A DNA stretch of 64,000 bases from Acidimicrobiaceae bacterium (GCA_003132165.1 PKWW01000065.1:1-64000); one strand, 5' to 3'; numbered from the stretch's first letter, positions 16,870 through 26,982 are shown. The notes: generated by a model from the letters alone, not told the origin. A program made the numbers and translations.

Positions 16870-18111
16870 TTGTCTAGTTCTCAGAACGCAGACCCCACGC
16901 TTCATGCCGCTGACGATGACGTTAAAGCGCCGTCGACACTGCGTAAGTTATTGCGCCGAGGTGACAGTGGCATGCTGCCCGTCCTCGTCGGGCTTCTCAT
17001 CCTGGTCATTTACTTTCAGGTTCGCAACGCCGCGTTCCTGTCGTCAGGGAATCTTGTCAATCTTTTCGTTCAATCGACGATCTACATCCTGCTTGGAATG
17101 GCCGAAATCTGGTTGCTCTTACTCGGCGAGATCGACCTTTCCATTGGAATCACCTCGGTGCTCGGCGGCGCCGTCGCGGTGATCCTGGTCGATCAGCAGT
17201 TTCACTGGTCTTGGTTCTTCGCCCTTCCCCTCAGCGTTCTGGTGGTGACCGGAATCGGCGCGCTCTACGGACTGATCGTCGTACGGCTGAAGGTACCTTC
17301 CTTCATTGTTACCCTGGCCGGCTACATGACCTTCCAGGGCGTGCTCATTTACTTGGTGGACTCGCAAGGAACCGGTGGGACGATCACCGTGCACGAGAAA
17401 GTCCTCTACGACCTCGTCTACGGTGACGTCACGCCGGTATGGACGTGGATTCTTATCATCGCCGGTGTCGCTTTCATGGGCTATCGCATGATCAAGTTCG
17501 ACTTGAACCGCCGCTCCAGCGGTCTTGTGACCGACCCACTGGCGTTCGTATTGGTCAAGGTGGCGCTGTTCGCAGTTGCCGGAGTGATCCTTGCTCTCAT
17601 CTTCAACACGAACCGGGGCTCTTTTATTCCTCTACGCGGCATGCCGTTCGCAATTCCAATCGACATCGGCGTGCTGTCCTTCGGTACGTTCATACTGACC
17701 AAGACCAAGGCCGGGCGCTACATCTACGCCATCGGTGGCAACTCCGAGGCGGTCCGTCGAGCGGGCGTCCGCGTCGACCGTTATCGTCTCCTCGCGTTCT
17801 GCCTGACTGGTCTCACCGGCGGCATCGGCGGACTGTTGTACGTCTCGAACCTCAATGGCGTGAACGACGGACCCCCGAGCACCTTGACCCTCTACGCAAT
17901 CGCGGCGGCGGTGATTGGTGGCACGAGCCTCTTCGGCGGACGCGGAAAAATGATCCATGCGGTCGTCGGCGGCATCATCATCGCGTCGATCTACAACGGC
18001 ATGGCTCTGTTGAGTATGAGCGCATCGACCCAGTACATCGTCACCGGTGTGGTCCTGCTGGCCGCAGTGACGATTGACGCAGTGGCTCGCCGCAGCAACG
18101 CAAATAACTAA
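16870..18111 (+). CDS. Sugar ABC transporter permease, XylH-like
   Basis: 413 aa, longer than the first permease, as is usual for xylose-type permeases, with about 12 hydrophobic segments. The soluble N-terminus is acidic. Family features are EIDLSIGITSVLGGAVA near residue 85 and GGTSLFGGRGKMIHAVVGG near 355. The TTG start at 16870 follows GAAAGGT. It completes the second transporter (binding protein, ATPase, permease), the reverse of the subunit order in the first operon. Confidence 0.9.
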   Translation: MSSSQNADPTLHAADDDVKAPSTLRKLLRRGDSGMLPVLVGLLILVIYFQVRNAAFLSSGNLVNLFVQSTIYILLGMAEIWLLLLGEIDLSIGITSVLGGAVAVILVDQQFHWSWFFALPLSVLVVTGIGALYGLIVVRLKVPSFIVTLAGYMTFQGVLIYLVDSQGTGGTITVHEKVLYDLVYGDVTPVWTWILIIAGVAFMGYRMIKFDLNRRSSGLVTDPLAFVLVKVALFAVAGVILALIFNTNRGSFIPLRGMPFAIPIDIGVLSFGTFILTKTKAGRYIYAIGGNSEAVRRAGVRVDRYRLLAFCLTGLTGGIGGLLYVSNLNGVNDGPPSTLTLYAIAAAVIGGTSLFGGRGKMIHAVVGGIIIASIYNGMALLSMSASTQYIVTGVVLLAAVTIDAVARRSNANN

Positions 18112-18135
18112 GGTGACCAGCGGAGTTAGGGAATC

Positions 18136-18909
18136 ATGATGTCGTCCGATGGGAGTCTCCAAGGTCGCGTGGCACTGGTCACTGGCGCGAGTCGCGGTAT
18201 TGGTCTCGCCATTGCCCACGCCATTGTCGGTGAGGGTGGAAGCGTGGTCGTCTCCTCTCGAAAGCGTGAGAATCTTGACGAGGCACTCGCGACGTTCAGC
18301 GATCCTGATTCGGTGCACGCGGTGGTGGCCCACGTCGGTTCACGCGACGACGCCAATCGACTGGTGGCCGAGACGATTCAGAAATTCGGGCGGCTCGACG
18401 TCCTGGTGAACAACGCGGGGACCAATCCCTACTTCGGGCCTCTCGTCGACATCGACGATGCTCGTATGCAGAAGACTTACGAAGTGAATCAGGTTTCGAT
18501 CGTCACACATACCGCGGCGGCGTGGCATCAGTGGATGGCCGAGCACGGCGGCGTGGTCCTCAACATCGCGTCGGTCGGCGGTCTCGGACCCGAGCCCGGT
18601 ATTGGTTGGTACAACGTGACCAAGGCGGCGGTCATCTACCTGACCAAGCAGTTCGCGATGGAGCTCGCGCCCGGGGTGCGAGTGAACGCCATCGCGCCCG
18701 GCCTGGTGCGAACCGAACTCGCCCGCGGCCTCTGGGAGGAGCACGAGGAAGCGGTCGCGAGGAACATCCCGCTCGGCCGTCTGGGTGAACCCGAGGACAT
18801 CGCGTCAGTTGCGTTGATGCTCGTCAGTGACGCGTCGTCGTGGTTGACCGGCCAGACCATCGTCGTGGACGGCGGCACTACCAACCAGCGTTCGGGCGGC
18901 GTCAGTTAG
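18136..18909 (+). CDS. Short-chain dehydrogenase/reductase, classical SDR
   Basis: 257 aa. Rossmann glycine motif TGASRGIG (~16-23), NNAG (~93-96), catalytic Ser in NIASVGG and YNVTK (Tyr, Lys) near 160, and the C-terminal VDGGTT typical of FabG-like SDRs. It lies 24 bases after the xylose-type permease and is probably in that operon, so it may oxidise the imported sugar, for example an aldose to a lactone. The start is ATG 18136 or 18139 behind GGAGTTAGGGA. It is convergent with menE, sharing a four-base stop overlap. Confidence 0.9.
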   Translation: MMSSDGSLQGRVALVTGASRGIGLAIAHAIVGEGGSVVVSSRKRENLDEALATFSDPDSVHAVVAHVGSRDDANRLVAETIQKFGRLDVLVNNAGTNPYFGPLVDIDDARMQKTYEVNQVSIVTHTAAAWHQWMAEHGGVVLNIASVGGLGPEPGIGWYNVTKAAVIYLTKQFAMELAPGVRVNAIAPGLVRTELARGLWEEHEEAVARNIPLGRLGEPEDIASVALMLVSDASSWLTGQTIVVDGGTTNQRSGGVS

Positions 18910-20015
18910 AGAAGTGTTGGGAGGTCTGCGCGGCGAATCTTACCGTTTCCGGTACGAGGGATCTTCTGCACGTAACGAATCTCTTTGGGCTTAGCCCACG
19001 GTCCGATCCGTTCGCTGGCGAGTGCCGTGATCTCGTCATCGAGCTCATCATCGCTCACCACGAGAGCCACGACCCTTTGGCCCCATTCGGTGTCGTCGAC
19101 GCCGGTGATGGCGACGTCGCGAATCCCCTTCAGTTGGGCGAGCACCGCCTCGAGGTCTTCGGGCCAGAGCTTCTCGCCGCCGGTGTTGATGACGAATCCG
19201 AGTCGCCCGCGTACCGAGACCTTGCCGCCGCCGGTCACCTCGCCAGCGTCGCCGGTAGGGAACCAGTCGTCGCGACCGTCGGGACCCAGAATCGTCGGTC
19301 GGTCCATCGTGCGGTACGAGCGAAAAAGGGTCGGGCTGCGAACAGCGATCTGGCCGTCGATGGAAACGACCTCAACGCCGGGTAGCGCGTACCCGTCGTA
19401 CACGACGCCCGAGCCGGTCTCGGTCATGCCCCAGGTGGTGATGACATTCCTAGGCAAAGCTTGCGGCGGCTTTGCACCACCGAGCAGGACCTTTTGGAAG
19501 CCGCTGAGGTCGTGTCGGGCGAGTTGGGTTCGAACAACTGATACGTGGGTCGCACCACGTTGCGGCGCGCTCGTGAGATCTTCGGCGTCGCCCCACAAGA
19601 GCGTTGCGTCGTCCAGGATCGAGCGCAACAGCACAGCGAGACCGCCGATGTGGTTGGCGGGCAGGCAGGGGTACCAGACCGGTGGAGAGGCATCGCGCAA
19701 GGTCGACTGGGTGATCACGGCGCTGGCGTGCAGGGCGTCCCACGTCAGTTCGGCGGCTTTAGGTCGCCCGCTCGAACCCGAGGTCAGCATGACAAGACCG
19801 ATCTCGTCATCGACCTCACGGCCTACGCGGCGAACACGTTGACCGCTGGTGTCGAGCACCGCGGTCGCGCCGAGAAGTTCGAGCTCGACGTTGCGTTGAC
19901 GCGACGAGAGTCGTTGGTCGAGTACACAGAATGCGTCATTGTGCGAGACGCAGTCGCGAAGAACCCGCTCCAGTGGTTCGCCGAGGGGCAAATCGATCGC
20001 GAGTAAGGAATGCAC
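18906..20015 (-). CDS. menE: o-Succinylbenzoate-CoA ligase MenE
   Basis: 369 aa, the short form usual in actinobacteria. An ANL-superfamily adenylating enzyme that activates o-succinylbenzoate with CoA in menaquinone synthesis. Seen are the P-loop LTSGSSGRPKAAEL (~75-90), TWGMTETGSG (A5 region), the hinge region GRLGFVINTGGEKLWPED, and the C-terminal Lys in GNGKIRR. The GTG start at 20015 is set by TAATGT six bases upstream on this strand. Membership of the menB/menA/menH/menD cluster supports MenE over a general acyl-CoA ligase. Confidence 0.9.
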   Translation of the reverse strand: MHSLLAIDLPLGEPLERVLRDCVSHNDAFCVLDQRLSSRQRNVELELLGATAVLDTSGQRVRRVGREVDDEIGLVMLTSGSSGRPKAAELTWDALHASAVITQSTLRDASPPVWYPCLPANHIGGLAVLLRSILDDATLLWGDAEDLTSAPQRGATHVSVVRTQLARHDLSGFQKVLLGGAKPPQALPRNVITTWGMTETGSGVVYDGYALPGVEVVSIDGQIAVRSPTLFRSYRTMDRPTILGPDGRDDWFPTGDAGEVTGGGKVSVRGRLGFVINTGGEKLWPEDLEAVLAQLKGIRDVAITGVDDTEWGQRVVALVVSDDELDDEITALASERIGPWAKPKEIRYVQKIPRTGNGKIRRADLPTLL

Positions 20016-20021
20016 GAAGTG

Positions 20022-20027
20022 ACATTA
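20022..20027 (-). promoter_or_regulatory. Candidate leaderless -10 box of menE
   Basis: On the minus strand TAATGT is followed by six bases and then the GTG start at 20015. No Shine-Dalgarno sequence is present. Confidence 0.5.
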
Positions 20028-20069
20028 CGTCGTCCCACTAGGTTGAGTGCAGAAGGTCTCGGGGGGCAG

Positions 20070-20468
20070 GTGGCGTCACTACGGCATGAAGTGCGGATAT
20101 CGGCTCCGGCCGAAACGGTTTGGAGCGTTGTCACGCACCCCGAGTCGATCCCCGAGTGGTTTCCCGGCATCGAGTCGTGCACGGTCAATGGCAACATTCG
20201 CATCATCAAAACCCGCGCCGGCATGGAGATGGCCGAGGAGATCCTGACGAACGATCCGCTGTTGCACCGTTTCGTCTACCGGATCACATCGTCGCTCTAC
20301 AAGTTCCATCTGGGTACCATCGACGTCATTGAACTCGGTGAGAATGACTCGCTGTGCGTGTACTCGACGACGGCTGAGCCCGACGTACTGGCGCTGATCA
20401 TCGCCGGTGGCACTAAGGACGCGCTGGTTGAGATCAAGCGTCTTGCTGAAGAATCGATCAAGGAGTAA
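20070..20468 (+). CDS. SRPBCC-family (START/Bet v1-like) protein
   Basis: 132 aa from GTG 20070 (ASLRHEVRISAPAETVW). An ATG at 20010 would add 20 residues but overlaps the menE start and has its purine stretch fused to the codon. The helix-grip fold is suggested by the opening V.ISAPAETVWSVVTHPESIPEWFPG and the C-terminal helix LVEIKRLAEES. These proteins bind hydrophobic ligands or act as cyclases. Its stop overlaps the Shine-Dalgarno of the sulfatase, so the two are cotranscribed. No function is assigned; a lipid or quinone-precursor role is only suggested by context. Confidence 0.78.
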   Translation: MASLRHEVRISAPAETVWSVVTHPESIPEWFPGIESCTVNGNIRIIKTRAGMEMAEEILTNDPLLHRFVYRITSSLYKFHLGTIDVIELGENDSLCVYSTTAEPDVLALIIAGGTKDALVEIKRLAEESIKE

Positions 20469-20471
20469 ATC

Positions 20472-22046
20472 GTGGGGCGCAAGATACTCTTCATCACTAC
20501 CGACCAGCAGCGCTACGACACGCTCGGGGTGAACGGCGGCATCTTGTCGCGCACGCCGGTGCTGGACGCGCTGGCGCGAGAGGGCATCCGCTACGAGCGA
20601 TGTCAACCGACGTCGGTCGTGTGCATGCCCTCGAGAGCATCGATGTTGACCGGGCAATTCCCGACGACTCACGGAGCGTGGATGAATGGTGTCCCCTTAG
20701 CGGTCAATGCGCCCTCCGTCGCGGAGAACCTGCATGACGCCGGCTACGCGACCGCACTGATCGGCAAGGCGCACTTCGAGCCGTTTCTCGACCCGTTCAG
20801 TCGCTTCGCGGAGAACTCCCTAGCGAACCTCGGTATTCCCACGATTGAACAGGACTGGTTCGACGGACGGCGTGGCGTGCATCGGGGTTTTGACTACCTC
20901 GAGCTCGCGACCCACGGCGTCATTGGACCCCTGCACTACGCCAAGTGGATGAATGAGAATCATCCCGAGGCGATTTCCGGCTTCTACCCCACCCTCGACG
21001 GCGAACTCAACGTGAATGCCGCGGGCGGTGGCGACACCGGCGCCCCTCAGGTCAAGTTCAATAACGTCCCGCGTGACTGGTACCACACGGATTGGGTCGC
21101 CGACCGAACCATCTCATGGTTGGGTCAGCAGTCGCCCGACCAGGACTGGTTCTGCTGGATGAGTTTTCCCGACCCGCACCATCCCTGGGATCCGCCCAAG
21201 TCTGAAGTCGAGCGAGTGCCGTGGAAGGAGGTGCCGCTGCCGGCGAACTACCCGCAGCACTCGAGCGAGCGTGAGGCGTTGATTGACGCGAAGGCGCGCC
21301 ACTGGCGCGCCTGGTACGACGGTTCGTTGGTGTCAAACTACGAAGCGCCCGCCTTGTGGGTGCCCGCCACGCTGACGGCCGACCAGGTGCGAGAGGTGAA
21401 CGCGCTGAACGCCGTCGAGATCGAACTGATCGATGAAGCGATTGGCCGGGTCATGAAGGATATCGAAGCCAAGGGTTGGGGCGACGACGTCGACGTCATC
21501 TTTACGACCGACCACGGCGAGTTTCAGGGCGACTTCGGTTTCTTGTTCAAAGGCCCCTATCACGTCGACGCCCTTATGCGTCTGCCCCTCATCTGGCGAC
21601 CGGCGCGCTCGACCAGGCCCGAGCCCGGCGTCGTCAAGGCCCCGGTCAGTCTCGTCTCGCTCGCGGCGACATTCCTCGAGGTCGCAGGACAGCCGGCACC
21701 GGCGTGGACCGAAGGTGCGGCCCTGCCGATCAATGACGACGACGCGCACGCGAGGTCTTTCACGTCGACGGTGACCGAATGGGATTCGGCGCTCTTCGGC
21801 GTTGACGTGCACGTCCGCTCCGTGGTGACCACAGAGCACCTGTACACCGAATACCGGCCCGGCACCATGCACGACGGGAGCGAGGGCGAACTCTACGACC
21901 TTGCGGACGACCCCTTGCAGCACGTGAACCGGTTCAACGACCCGGCGTACGCCGCTGCACGAGCAACGCTGCACGAACGCCTTTCGGCGCACGAGGATCG
22001 TCCCGGGGAACGTGCGACACCGGGCGTGTTGGTGGCGCCCGTTTAA
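20472..22046 (+). CDS. Type I sulfatase (alkaline phosphatase superfamily), cytoplasmic
   Basis: 524 aa, no signal peptide. The sulfatase signature [11 protein letters not shown] near residue 52 carries the Cys that is converted to formylglycine. Metal-site segments are TTDQQRYD near the N-terminus and [12 protein letters not shown] with a following Lys in the C-terminal half. It resembles choline-sulfatase or phosphonate monoester hydrolase-type enzymes more than secreted arylsulfatases. GTG 20472 follows AGGAG by six bases. It stands between the SRPBCC gene and menB, an odd place; the substrate is unknown. No formylglycine-generating enzyme is in the window. Confidence 0.88.
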   Translation: MGRKILFITTDQQRYDTLGVNGGILSRTPVLDALAREGIRYERCQPTSVVCMPSRASMLTGQFPTTHGAWMNGVPLAVNAPSVAENLHDAGYATALIGKAHFEPFLDPFSRFAENSLANLGIPTIEQDWFDGRRGVHRGFDYLELATHGVIGPLHYAKWMNENHPEAISGFYPTLDGELNVNAAGGGDTGAPQVKFNNVPRDWYHTDWVADRTISWLGQQSPDQDWFCWMSFPDPHHPWDPPKSEVERVPWKEVPLPANYPQHSSEREALIDAKARHWRAWYDGSLVSNYEAPALWVPATLTADQVREVNALNAVEIELIDEAIGRVMKDIEAKGWGDDVDVIFTTDHGEFQGDFGFLFKGPYHVDALMRLPLIWRPARSTRPEPGVVKAPVSLVSLAATFLEVAGQPAPAWTEGAALPINDDDAHARSFTSTVTEWDSALFGVDVHVRSVVTTEHLYTEYRPGTMHDGSEGELYDLADDPLQHVNRFNDPAYAAARATLHERLSAHEDRPGERATPGVLVAPV

Positions 22047-22053
22047 ACGGCGG

Positions 22054-22059
22054 TAGCGT
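22054..22059 (+). promoter_or_regulatory. Candidate leaderless -10 box of menB
   Basis: TAGCGT is followed by seven bases and then ATG 22067. A GTG at 22058 lies inside this box and is therefore a less likely start. Confidence 0.45.
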
Positions 22060-22066
22060 GGTCATC

Positions 22067-22960
22067 ATGTCTGACACCGTTATCCATGGTTCGCCGGTCG
22101 ATCCCGTAGAAGAGTTCCGTTCCTGGCCCGCACCGCAGTGGGAGCAGCTGGGGGAGTACGGCGACATCATCTATGAGGTCGCCGAAGGCATTGCCCGCAT
22201 CGCGATCAACCGGCCCGAGCGACGCAACGCTTTCCGTCCTCAGACCCTCTTCGAACTGTCTGATGCCTTCGAGCGAGCCCGTGACGACATCTCGGTGGGT
22301 GCCATCATCCTGACCGGCGTCGGGCCTGACGCGTTCTGTTCAGGCGGTGACCAGAAGATTCGTGGCGATGATGGCTACATTGGTGATGACGACGTGGCGC
22401 GCCAAGGCGTGGGTCGTCTCAACGTACTGGACCTTCAGGTACAGATCCGACGCCTGCCCAAGCCGGTGATCGCCCAGATTGCGGGCTACGCGATTGGTGG
22501 TGGTCACATCCTGCACCTCGTGTGTGACCTCTCCATCGCCGCGGATAATGCGCGCTTCGGTCAGACCGGACCGCGTGTCGGTTCCTTCGACGGCGGCTAC
22601 GGGTCATCGCTCTTGGCCAACATCATTGGCCTGAAGCGCGCGAAGGAAGTCTGGTTCCTCTGCCGTCAGTACGATGCGCAACAGGCACTCGACTGGGGAC
22701 TGGTCAACACCGTGGTGCCGCTTGCGCAATTGGAGAACGAGACCATCGCCTGGTGCCGCCAGATTTTGACGCTGTCACCGATGGCGCTGCGCATGTTGAA
22801 GGCCGGCTTCAATGCCGCCGAGGACGGACTCGCCGGCATTCAGCAACTGGCGGGTGACGCCACGATGCTGTTCTACATGTCCGAAGAGGGCCAAGAGGGA
22901 CGCAATGCCTTCGTCGAACACCGTAAGCCGGACTTCTCGAAGTTTCCCAAGCGTCCATGA
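22067..22960 (+). CDS. menB: 1,4-Dihydroxy-2-naphthoyl-CoA synthase MenB
   Basis: 297 aa, crotonase fold. It closes the second ring of the naphthoquinone from o-succinylbenzoyl-CoA. Diagnostic segments are [19 protein letters not shown] (oxyanion region), [26 protein letters not shown] and the MenB-specific C-terminus [11 protein letters not shown] 22067 is chosen over GTG 22058 because of the -10 box. Its stop overlaps the menA start as ATGA. Confidence 0.95.
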   Translation: MSDTVIHGSPVDPVEEFRSWPAPQWEQLGEYGDIIYEVAEGIARIAINRPERRNAFRPQTLFELSDAFERARDDISVGAIILTGVGPDAFCSGGDQKIRGDDGYIGDDDVARQGVGRLNVLDLQVQIRRLPKPVIAQIAGYAIGGGHILHLVCDLSIAADNARFGQTGPRVGSFDGGYGSSLLANIIGLKRAKEVWFLCRQYDAQQALDWGLVNTVVPLAQLENETIAWCRQILTLSPMALRMLKAGFNAAEDGLAGIQQLAGDATMLFYMSEEGQEGRNAFVEHRKPDFSKFPKRP

Positions 22961-23826
22961 CGCCGGGCCCCGGGCCGATGCGACGATGGGTCCTCGCAGC
23001 GAGACCGCGAACGCTCCCGGCCGCACTCGTGCCGGTCGTGGTCGGCGCCTCACTCGTTCGTCCCGCATCCATCGAGTGGTTGAATTCGACGTTGTGCGTC
23101 GTGGTGGCGCTGGCGCTGCAGATAGGCACGAACTACGCCAATGACTTTTCCGACGGGGTGCGCGGCACCGACGAGGTTCGCGTCGGACCTTTTCGACTGA
23201 CGGCGTCCAAACTGGTGCGCGCTTCGTACGTCAGGTACGCAGCGTGGGGATTTTTCCTGCTGGCCGCGGTGGCCGGACTGATACTGGCGTCGCGCACGTC
23301 GTGGTGGTTGGTCGTCGTTGGCCTCACCGCAATCCTCGCGGGGTGGTTCTATACCGGCGGTCCCAAACCCTACGGCTATTACGGTTTCGGAGAGTTGTTC
23401 GTGCTCGTGTACTTCGGCTTCGTGGCGACGATCGGCACGAGTTACGTGCAACATTTGAGCGTGCCCGGCTCGTCGTGGTGGTTTGGACTGGCGACCGGTG
23501 CAATGGCGTGCGCGCTGCTCGAGGCGAACAACCTGCGCGACGTCCAAGGTGACCAGGTCGCGGGCAAGAAGACGCTGGCCGCACGTCTGGGGCGCGAGCG
23601 AGCATCGTGGCTCTATGCGGTGTGCGGCGCGGCGGTGGCGGTAGGCCTCGTCGCGGGTGGTGAGGCGGTCGCTGGCATCGTGGCATTGGCCCTTTACTTC
23701 CCTGGCGTGAGAATGGCGTTCTCCCAACGAAACGGACGAGAGTTGCTGGCACTCCTGCAGGTGACCGCTCGGACCCAATTGGCGCTCGGCGCACTGCTCG
23801 TCGTGCTCTTCTTCTCCACTCGTTAG
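22957..23826 (+). CDS. menA: 1,4-Dihydroxy-2-naphthoate polyprenyltransferase MenA
   Basis: 289 aa, UbiA-family integral membrane enzyme with about eight hydrophobic segments. It attaches the polyprenyl tail to dihydroxynaphthoate. The first Asp-rich motif is [14 protein letters not shown] (~54-67); the second is [16 protein letters not shown] (~191-206). [15 protein letters not shown] at the start is typical of MenA. It is translationally coupled to menB (ATGA) and convergent with menH, overlapping by four bases through the stops. Confidence 0.95.
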   Translation: MTPGPGPMRRWVLAARPRTLPAALVPVVVGASLVRPASIEWLNSTLCVVVALALQIGTNYANDFSDGVRGTDEVRVGPFRLTASKLVRASYVRYAAWGFFLLAAVAGLILASRTSWWLVVVGLTAILAGWFYTGGPKPYGYYGFGELFVLVYFGFVATIGTSYVQHLSVPGSSWWFGLATGAMACALLEANNLRDVQGDQVAGKKTLAARLGRERASWLYAVCGAAVAVGLVAGGEAVAGIVALALYFPGVRMAFSQRNGRELLALLQVTARTQLALGALLVVLFFSTR

Positions 23827-24572
23827 GAGTCGAGGAACCGGGCGACACGACGGGCGGTTTGCCGGGGTTGTTCCAGGTGTGCGGCGTGCCCCGCCCGGTC
23901 GATGAGATCGAACGTCCCGTACTGGACGCTCTCGGCGATGGCCTCGGCTTCAACTGAGAACCTCGCGTCCTCGGCACCGGCGAGCGCGAGGGTCGGGACC
24001 GTGATGGTGGCGAGTCTCGACGCGAGCCACTCCTGGGTGCCGGTGCCCGAGAGTCGCAGTGAGTTGGCGAGCCCTTCAGCGTCGCGACTGCGCGCGGCAC
24101 GCTCCAACTCATCGTCGGGCAGCGAGGCGAAGAGCGGTTGGGCGAGCCATTCGTCGAGGAAGGCTTCAGTCCCGATCGCCACGATCCGATCCGCCAGTCG
24201 TTCGTCCCTCTCTCGCCGGGCCGCGCGCTCCGCTCCGTCTTTGATGCCGCGGGTTACCCCCAGGAGTACGAGCTTGGAAAGGCGTGTGGGATGGCGCAGA
24301 GCCACGTGCAGCGCCACGCGTGCGCCGTAGGAATAGCCGCCGAGGGCCAGGGGTTCGTCGGGCAGCGACGCGACCAGCCAGTCCGCCGTCTCGTCAAGCG
24401 TGGCCCTGAGGTTGGCCGAAGAGCCGTGTCCGGGAAGGTCCAGCGTGAGCAACTCGTTGGTTCCTGCCAGAATGGAACGGTACTGGTGCGCCGACGCCCT
24501 TGTTTGTGTGAATCCGTGCAGCCAGACGAGGGCAGACCCTGACCCTTGACGATCGAAACTTAGGAGTGGCAT
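23823..24572 (-). CDS. menH: Alpha/beta hydrolase, probable MenH (SHCHC synthase)
   Basis: 249 aa from ATG 24572. Seen are VWLHGFTQT (oxyanion region), the nucleophile elbow GGYSYGAR (Ser), the late Asp in AGAEDARF and the His in GHAAHLEQP. MenH removes pyruvate in the third menaquinone step. Neighbours menA and menD make this the best identity, though a general hydrolase is possible. The N-terminal extension from a farther upstream codon (24626) lacks family sequence. The start overlaps the divergent menD start region. TACGCT lies eight bases upstream. Confidence 0.82.
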   Translation of the reverse strand: MPLLSFDRQGSGSALVWLHGFTQTRASAHQYRSILAGTNELLTLDLPGHGSSANLRATLDETADWLVASLPDEPLALGGYSYGARVALHVALRHPTRLSKLVLLGVTRGIKDGAERAARRERDERLADRIVAIGTEAFLDEWLAQPLFASLPDDELERAARSRDAEGLANSLRLSGTGTQEWLASRLATITVPTLALAGAEDARFSVEAEAIAESVQYGTFDLIDRAGHAAHLEQPRQTARRVARFLDS

Positions 24573-26242
24573 TGCTTCAGAGCGTACCCAGCCCGACCGA
24601 CGTCCAGGCGACGTTCGCGGCGACACTCTTCGATGAATGGTGCCTCAACGGGCTCCGCGACGTCGTCGTGTGTCCGGGCTCGCGCTCGACGCCACTGGCC
24701 CTCGCGTGCGCCGAGCGCGCCGAGTTAAGCGTGCACGTACGGATCGACGAGCGCAGCGCTGCCTTCTTCGCGATTGGACGCGCCCTCGTGACCGGACGCC
24801 CCGTCGCCGTCGTCGTCACGAGCGGTACGGCGGCCGCCGAGCTGCACGCCGCAGTTGCCGAGGCCGACCTCGCCCGTGTTCCACTGCTCGTGATCACCGC
24901 CGATCGCCCGCCGGAGTTGCACGGAGTCGGTGCTCCCCAGACGATCGACCAGCGACGTCTCTACGGTGACATGGTGCGCCGCTACGAAGAGCCGGGCGTC
25001 GCGCGTCTTGAGGCGATGGGTTCGTGGCGCGCGCTCGCGAGTCGACTGTGGTTGGCCGCCCTGGGGATTCCCGGTCACGCGGGCCCCGCGCATCTGAACG
25101 CTGCCTTCTTCGAACCCCTCGTCGGGACGGCTTTCGATCTTCCCGCGCCACGATCAGGCAACCGCCCGTGGCAGATATTCGAGGCGTCGGTGAGCGACGC
25201 TGCGCTGCTCGACGTGAACGCCAAGCGTGTACTGTGCGTCGTCGGGCAAGGAGTCGACGGATCCATCATCGCTCAGTGCCGTGAGTTGGACTGGGTGGTG
25301 CTCGGCGACGCCACCGCACAGGGATCGACGCCCTACTTCGACACGCTGTTACGCGACGGGCGTTTCGCGGACGAAGCGCGTCCGGACCTCGTGATTCGCA
25401 TTGGCGGACTGCCCGCGTCGAAGGTCCTTCAGGAACAGCTTCGAGCCTGGGGCGCTCCCACGACCGGGTTGCTTGGTGCCGGACCCGTCGCCGATCCCGA
25501 TGGACAGGTCGACCAACTGGTGGCGGGACTGCCGAGCGGCGATATCGCGACGCTTCGTGCCGATTCCTCGTACGCGGCATTGTGGCGCGCCGCGTCGCTG
25601 GGCGTGGATGAACTGCTCAGGGCCGATGAGTCCGACGGTGACCCGTTGAACGAGCCGATGATCGCCCGTGTCGTCGTCGAGTCGAGCACCGAGTTCGAGG
25701 TCCCGCTGGTGGTCGGCTCGTCGATGCCGGTGCGTGACGTCGAATGGTGGTCCGGTACCCGTCAGAGTCCCACCTTCTCGAACCGTGGCGTCAACGGCAT
25801 CGATGGCGTGGTGTCGACGGTGCTGGGCGTCGGGGCCGGTGATCGGGTGATCGGGCTCGTGGGCGACGTGACGATGCTGCACGATGTCTCAGGGTTGGTC
25901 GACGGACTGGGCGAAACTGGCGGTTCATGCGTGTTGGTCGTGACCGACAATCGCGGCGGCGGGATCTTCTCTTTTCTTTCTCAGGCGTCTTTGCTCGCGA
26001 CGCCAAGGTTCGAACAGCTCTTCGGCACCCCGCACGGCCACGATCTTGAAAGAATCGCGACTGCGTTCGGCCACTCGGCCGTGGCGGTGCGCACGCGAGG
26101 TGATCTGCGTGCGACGATTGCGCGCGGGCTTGTCGAACCCGGCGTGACGGTGGTCGTTGCGACGGTGGGGGATCGTGCCCAGAACGTCCTCGTGCACGAG
26201 GAACTCAATGCCGACGTCCTTCGTCGCAGAAGCCGCCCGTGA
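24572..26242 (+). CDS. menD: SEPHCHC synthase MenD (thiamine diphosphate enzyme)
   Basis: About 556 aa. Joins 2-oxoglutarate to isochorismate using thiamine diphosphate. The N-terminal domain has VVCPGSRSTPLALAC and the catalytic region VTSGTAAAELHAAVAEA; the C-terminal cofactor motif is GDVTMLHDVSGL with NRGGGIFSFL. The start is either TTG 24572, five bases after AGGAG, or GTG 24566, which overlaps that AGGAG; I prefer 24572. It is divergent and slightly overlapping with menH. Its stop overlaps the ccdA start as GTGA. Confidence 0.94.
   Translation: MLQSVPSPTDVQATFAATLFDEWCLNGLRDVVVCPGSRSTPLALACAERAELSVHVRIDERSAAFFAIGRALVTGRPVAVVVTSGTAAAELHAAVAEADLARVPLLVITADRPPELHGVGAPQTIDQRRLYGDMVRRYEEPGVARLEAMGSWRALASRLWLAALGIPGHAGPAHLNAAFFEPLVGTAFDLPAPRSGNRPWQIFEASVSDAALLDVNAKRVLCVVGQGVDGSIIAQCRELDWVVLGDATAQGSTPYFDTLLRDGRFADEARPDLVIRIGGLPASKVLQEQLRAWGAPTTGLLGAGPVADPDGQVDQLVAGLPSGDIATLRADSSYAALWRAASLGVDELLRADESDGDPLNEPMIARVVVESSTEFEVPLVVGSSMPVRDVEWWSGTRQSPTFSNRGVNGIDGVVSTVLGVGAGDRVIGLVGDVTMLHDVSGLVDGLGETGGSCVLVVTDNRGGGIFSFLSQASLLATPRFEQLFGTPHGHDLERIATAFGHSAVAVRTRGDLRATIARGLVEPGVTVVVATVGDRAQNVLVHEELNADVLRRRSRP
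24581..24586 (-). promoter_or_regulatory. Possible -10 box of menH
   Basis: On the minus strand TACGCT is followed by eight bases and ATG 24572. The site lies inside menD coding sequence. Confidence 0.3.
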
Positions 26243-26982
26243 TCGCGACGCTGCCGTCCTCGCTTCTCGCGGCATTCCCGTTGGCCTTCGCCGCGGGACT
26301 CGTCTCTTTCGTGTCGCCGTGTGTGCTGCCGCTCCTGCCGGGCTATCTGGCGTTCCTCGGCGGGGCGACCGGCCGAATCGACGGCCGGTCGGGTCGCGGC
26401 CGGGCCGTCGTTGGCTCGCTCGCGTTCATTATTGGTTTCGCGATCGTCTTCGTCAGTTTCGGCGCTCTCTTCGGGGGGCTTGGCAGTACGCTGCGTACCC
26501 ACCAGCGTCTGCTCGAAGTGGTCTTCGGTGCCGTCACGATCCTCCTCGGTCTCTTCTTTGCGGGGTGGTGGCCTTCGTCGTGGCTGCAGCGCGATGCGCG
26601 CTCCCACCGTCTGCCACGTGCCTCGGTACTCGGCGCCGCGCTCCTGGGCTTCACTTTCGCCCTGGGTTGGACGCCGTGCATCGGCCCGACCCTCGCTTCG
26701 ATCCTCGGCCTCGCCGCCTCGTCGTCGGGCGCGACGGCGCTACGCGGGTCGATGCTCGCGTTCGTCTACTGCCTCGGGCTCGGGCTGCCTTTCGTGGTCG
26801 CGGCCCTCGCGACGGAGTGGATGGCCACAGTTTCGACGTGGCTGCGCCGCCACAACAGGGCGATCGGACGCGTAGGAGGAATCTTGCTGATCCTCATCGG
26901 TATCGCCGAGATCAGCGGCGCGTGGAACACCTTTGTCGTGTGGCTGCAGGTGCACGTGCCGTCGTCGACGGCACTCTTATAG
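26239..26982 (+). CDS. ccdA: Cytochrome c biogenesis protein CcdA (DsbD-like thiol transporter)
   Basis: 247 aa with six predicted membrane helices. It moves reducing equivalents across the membrane to keep apocytochrome c and other outer thiols reduced. The two redox cysteines are C28 (FVSPCVLPL) and C147 (GWTPCIGP). The start is GTG 26239, overlapping the menD stop as GTGA, so it is coupled to menaquinone synthesis. No ResB/ResC partners are present in the window. Confidence 0.93.
   Translation: MIATLPSSLLAAFPLAFAAGLVSFVSPCVLPLLPGYLAFLGGATGRIDGRSGRGRAVVGSLAFIIGFAIVFVSFGALFGGLGSTLRTHQRLLEVVFGAVTILLGLFFAGWWPSSWLQRDARSHRLPRASVLGAALLGFTFALGWTPCIGPTLASILGLAASSSGATALRGSMLAFVYCLGLGLPFVVAALATEWMATVSTWLRRHNRAIGRVGGILLILIGIAEISGAWNTFVVWLQVHVPSSTALL

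Noticed and set aside
20820..21992. Minus-strand frames opposite the sulfatase
   Set aside because: Their composition mirrors the sulfatase codons; no starts or motifs.
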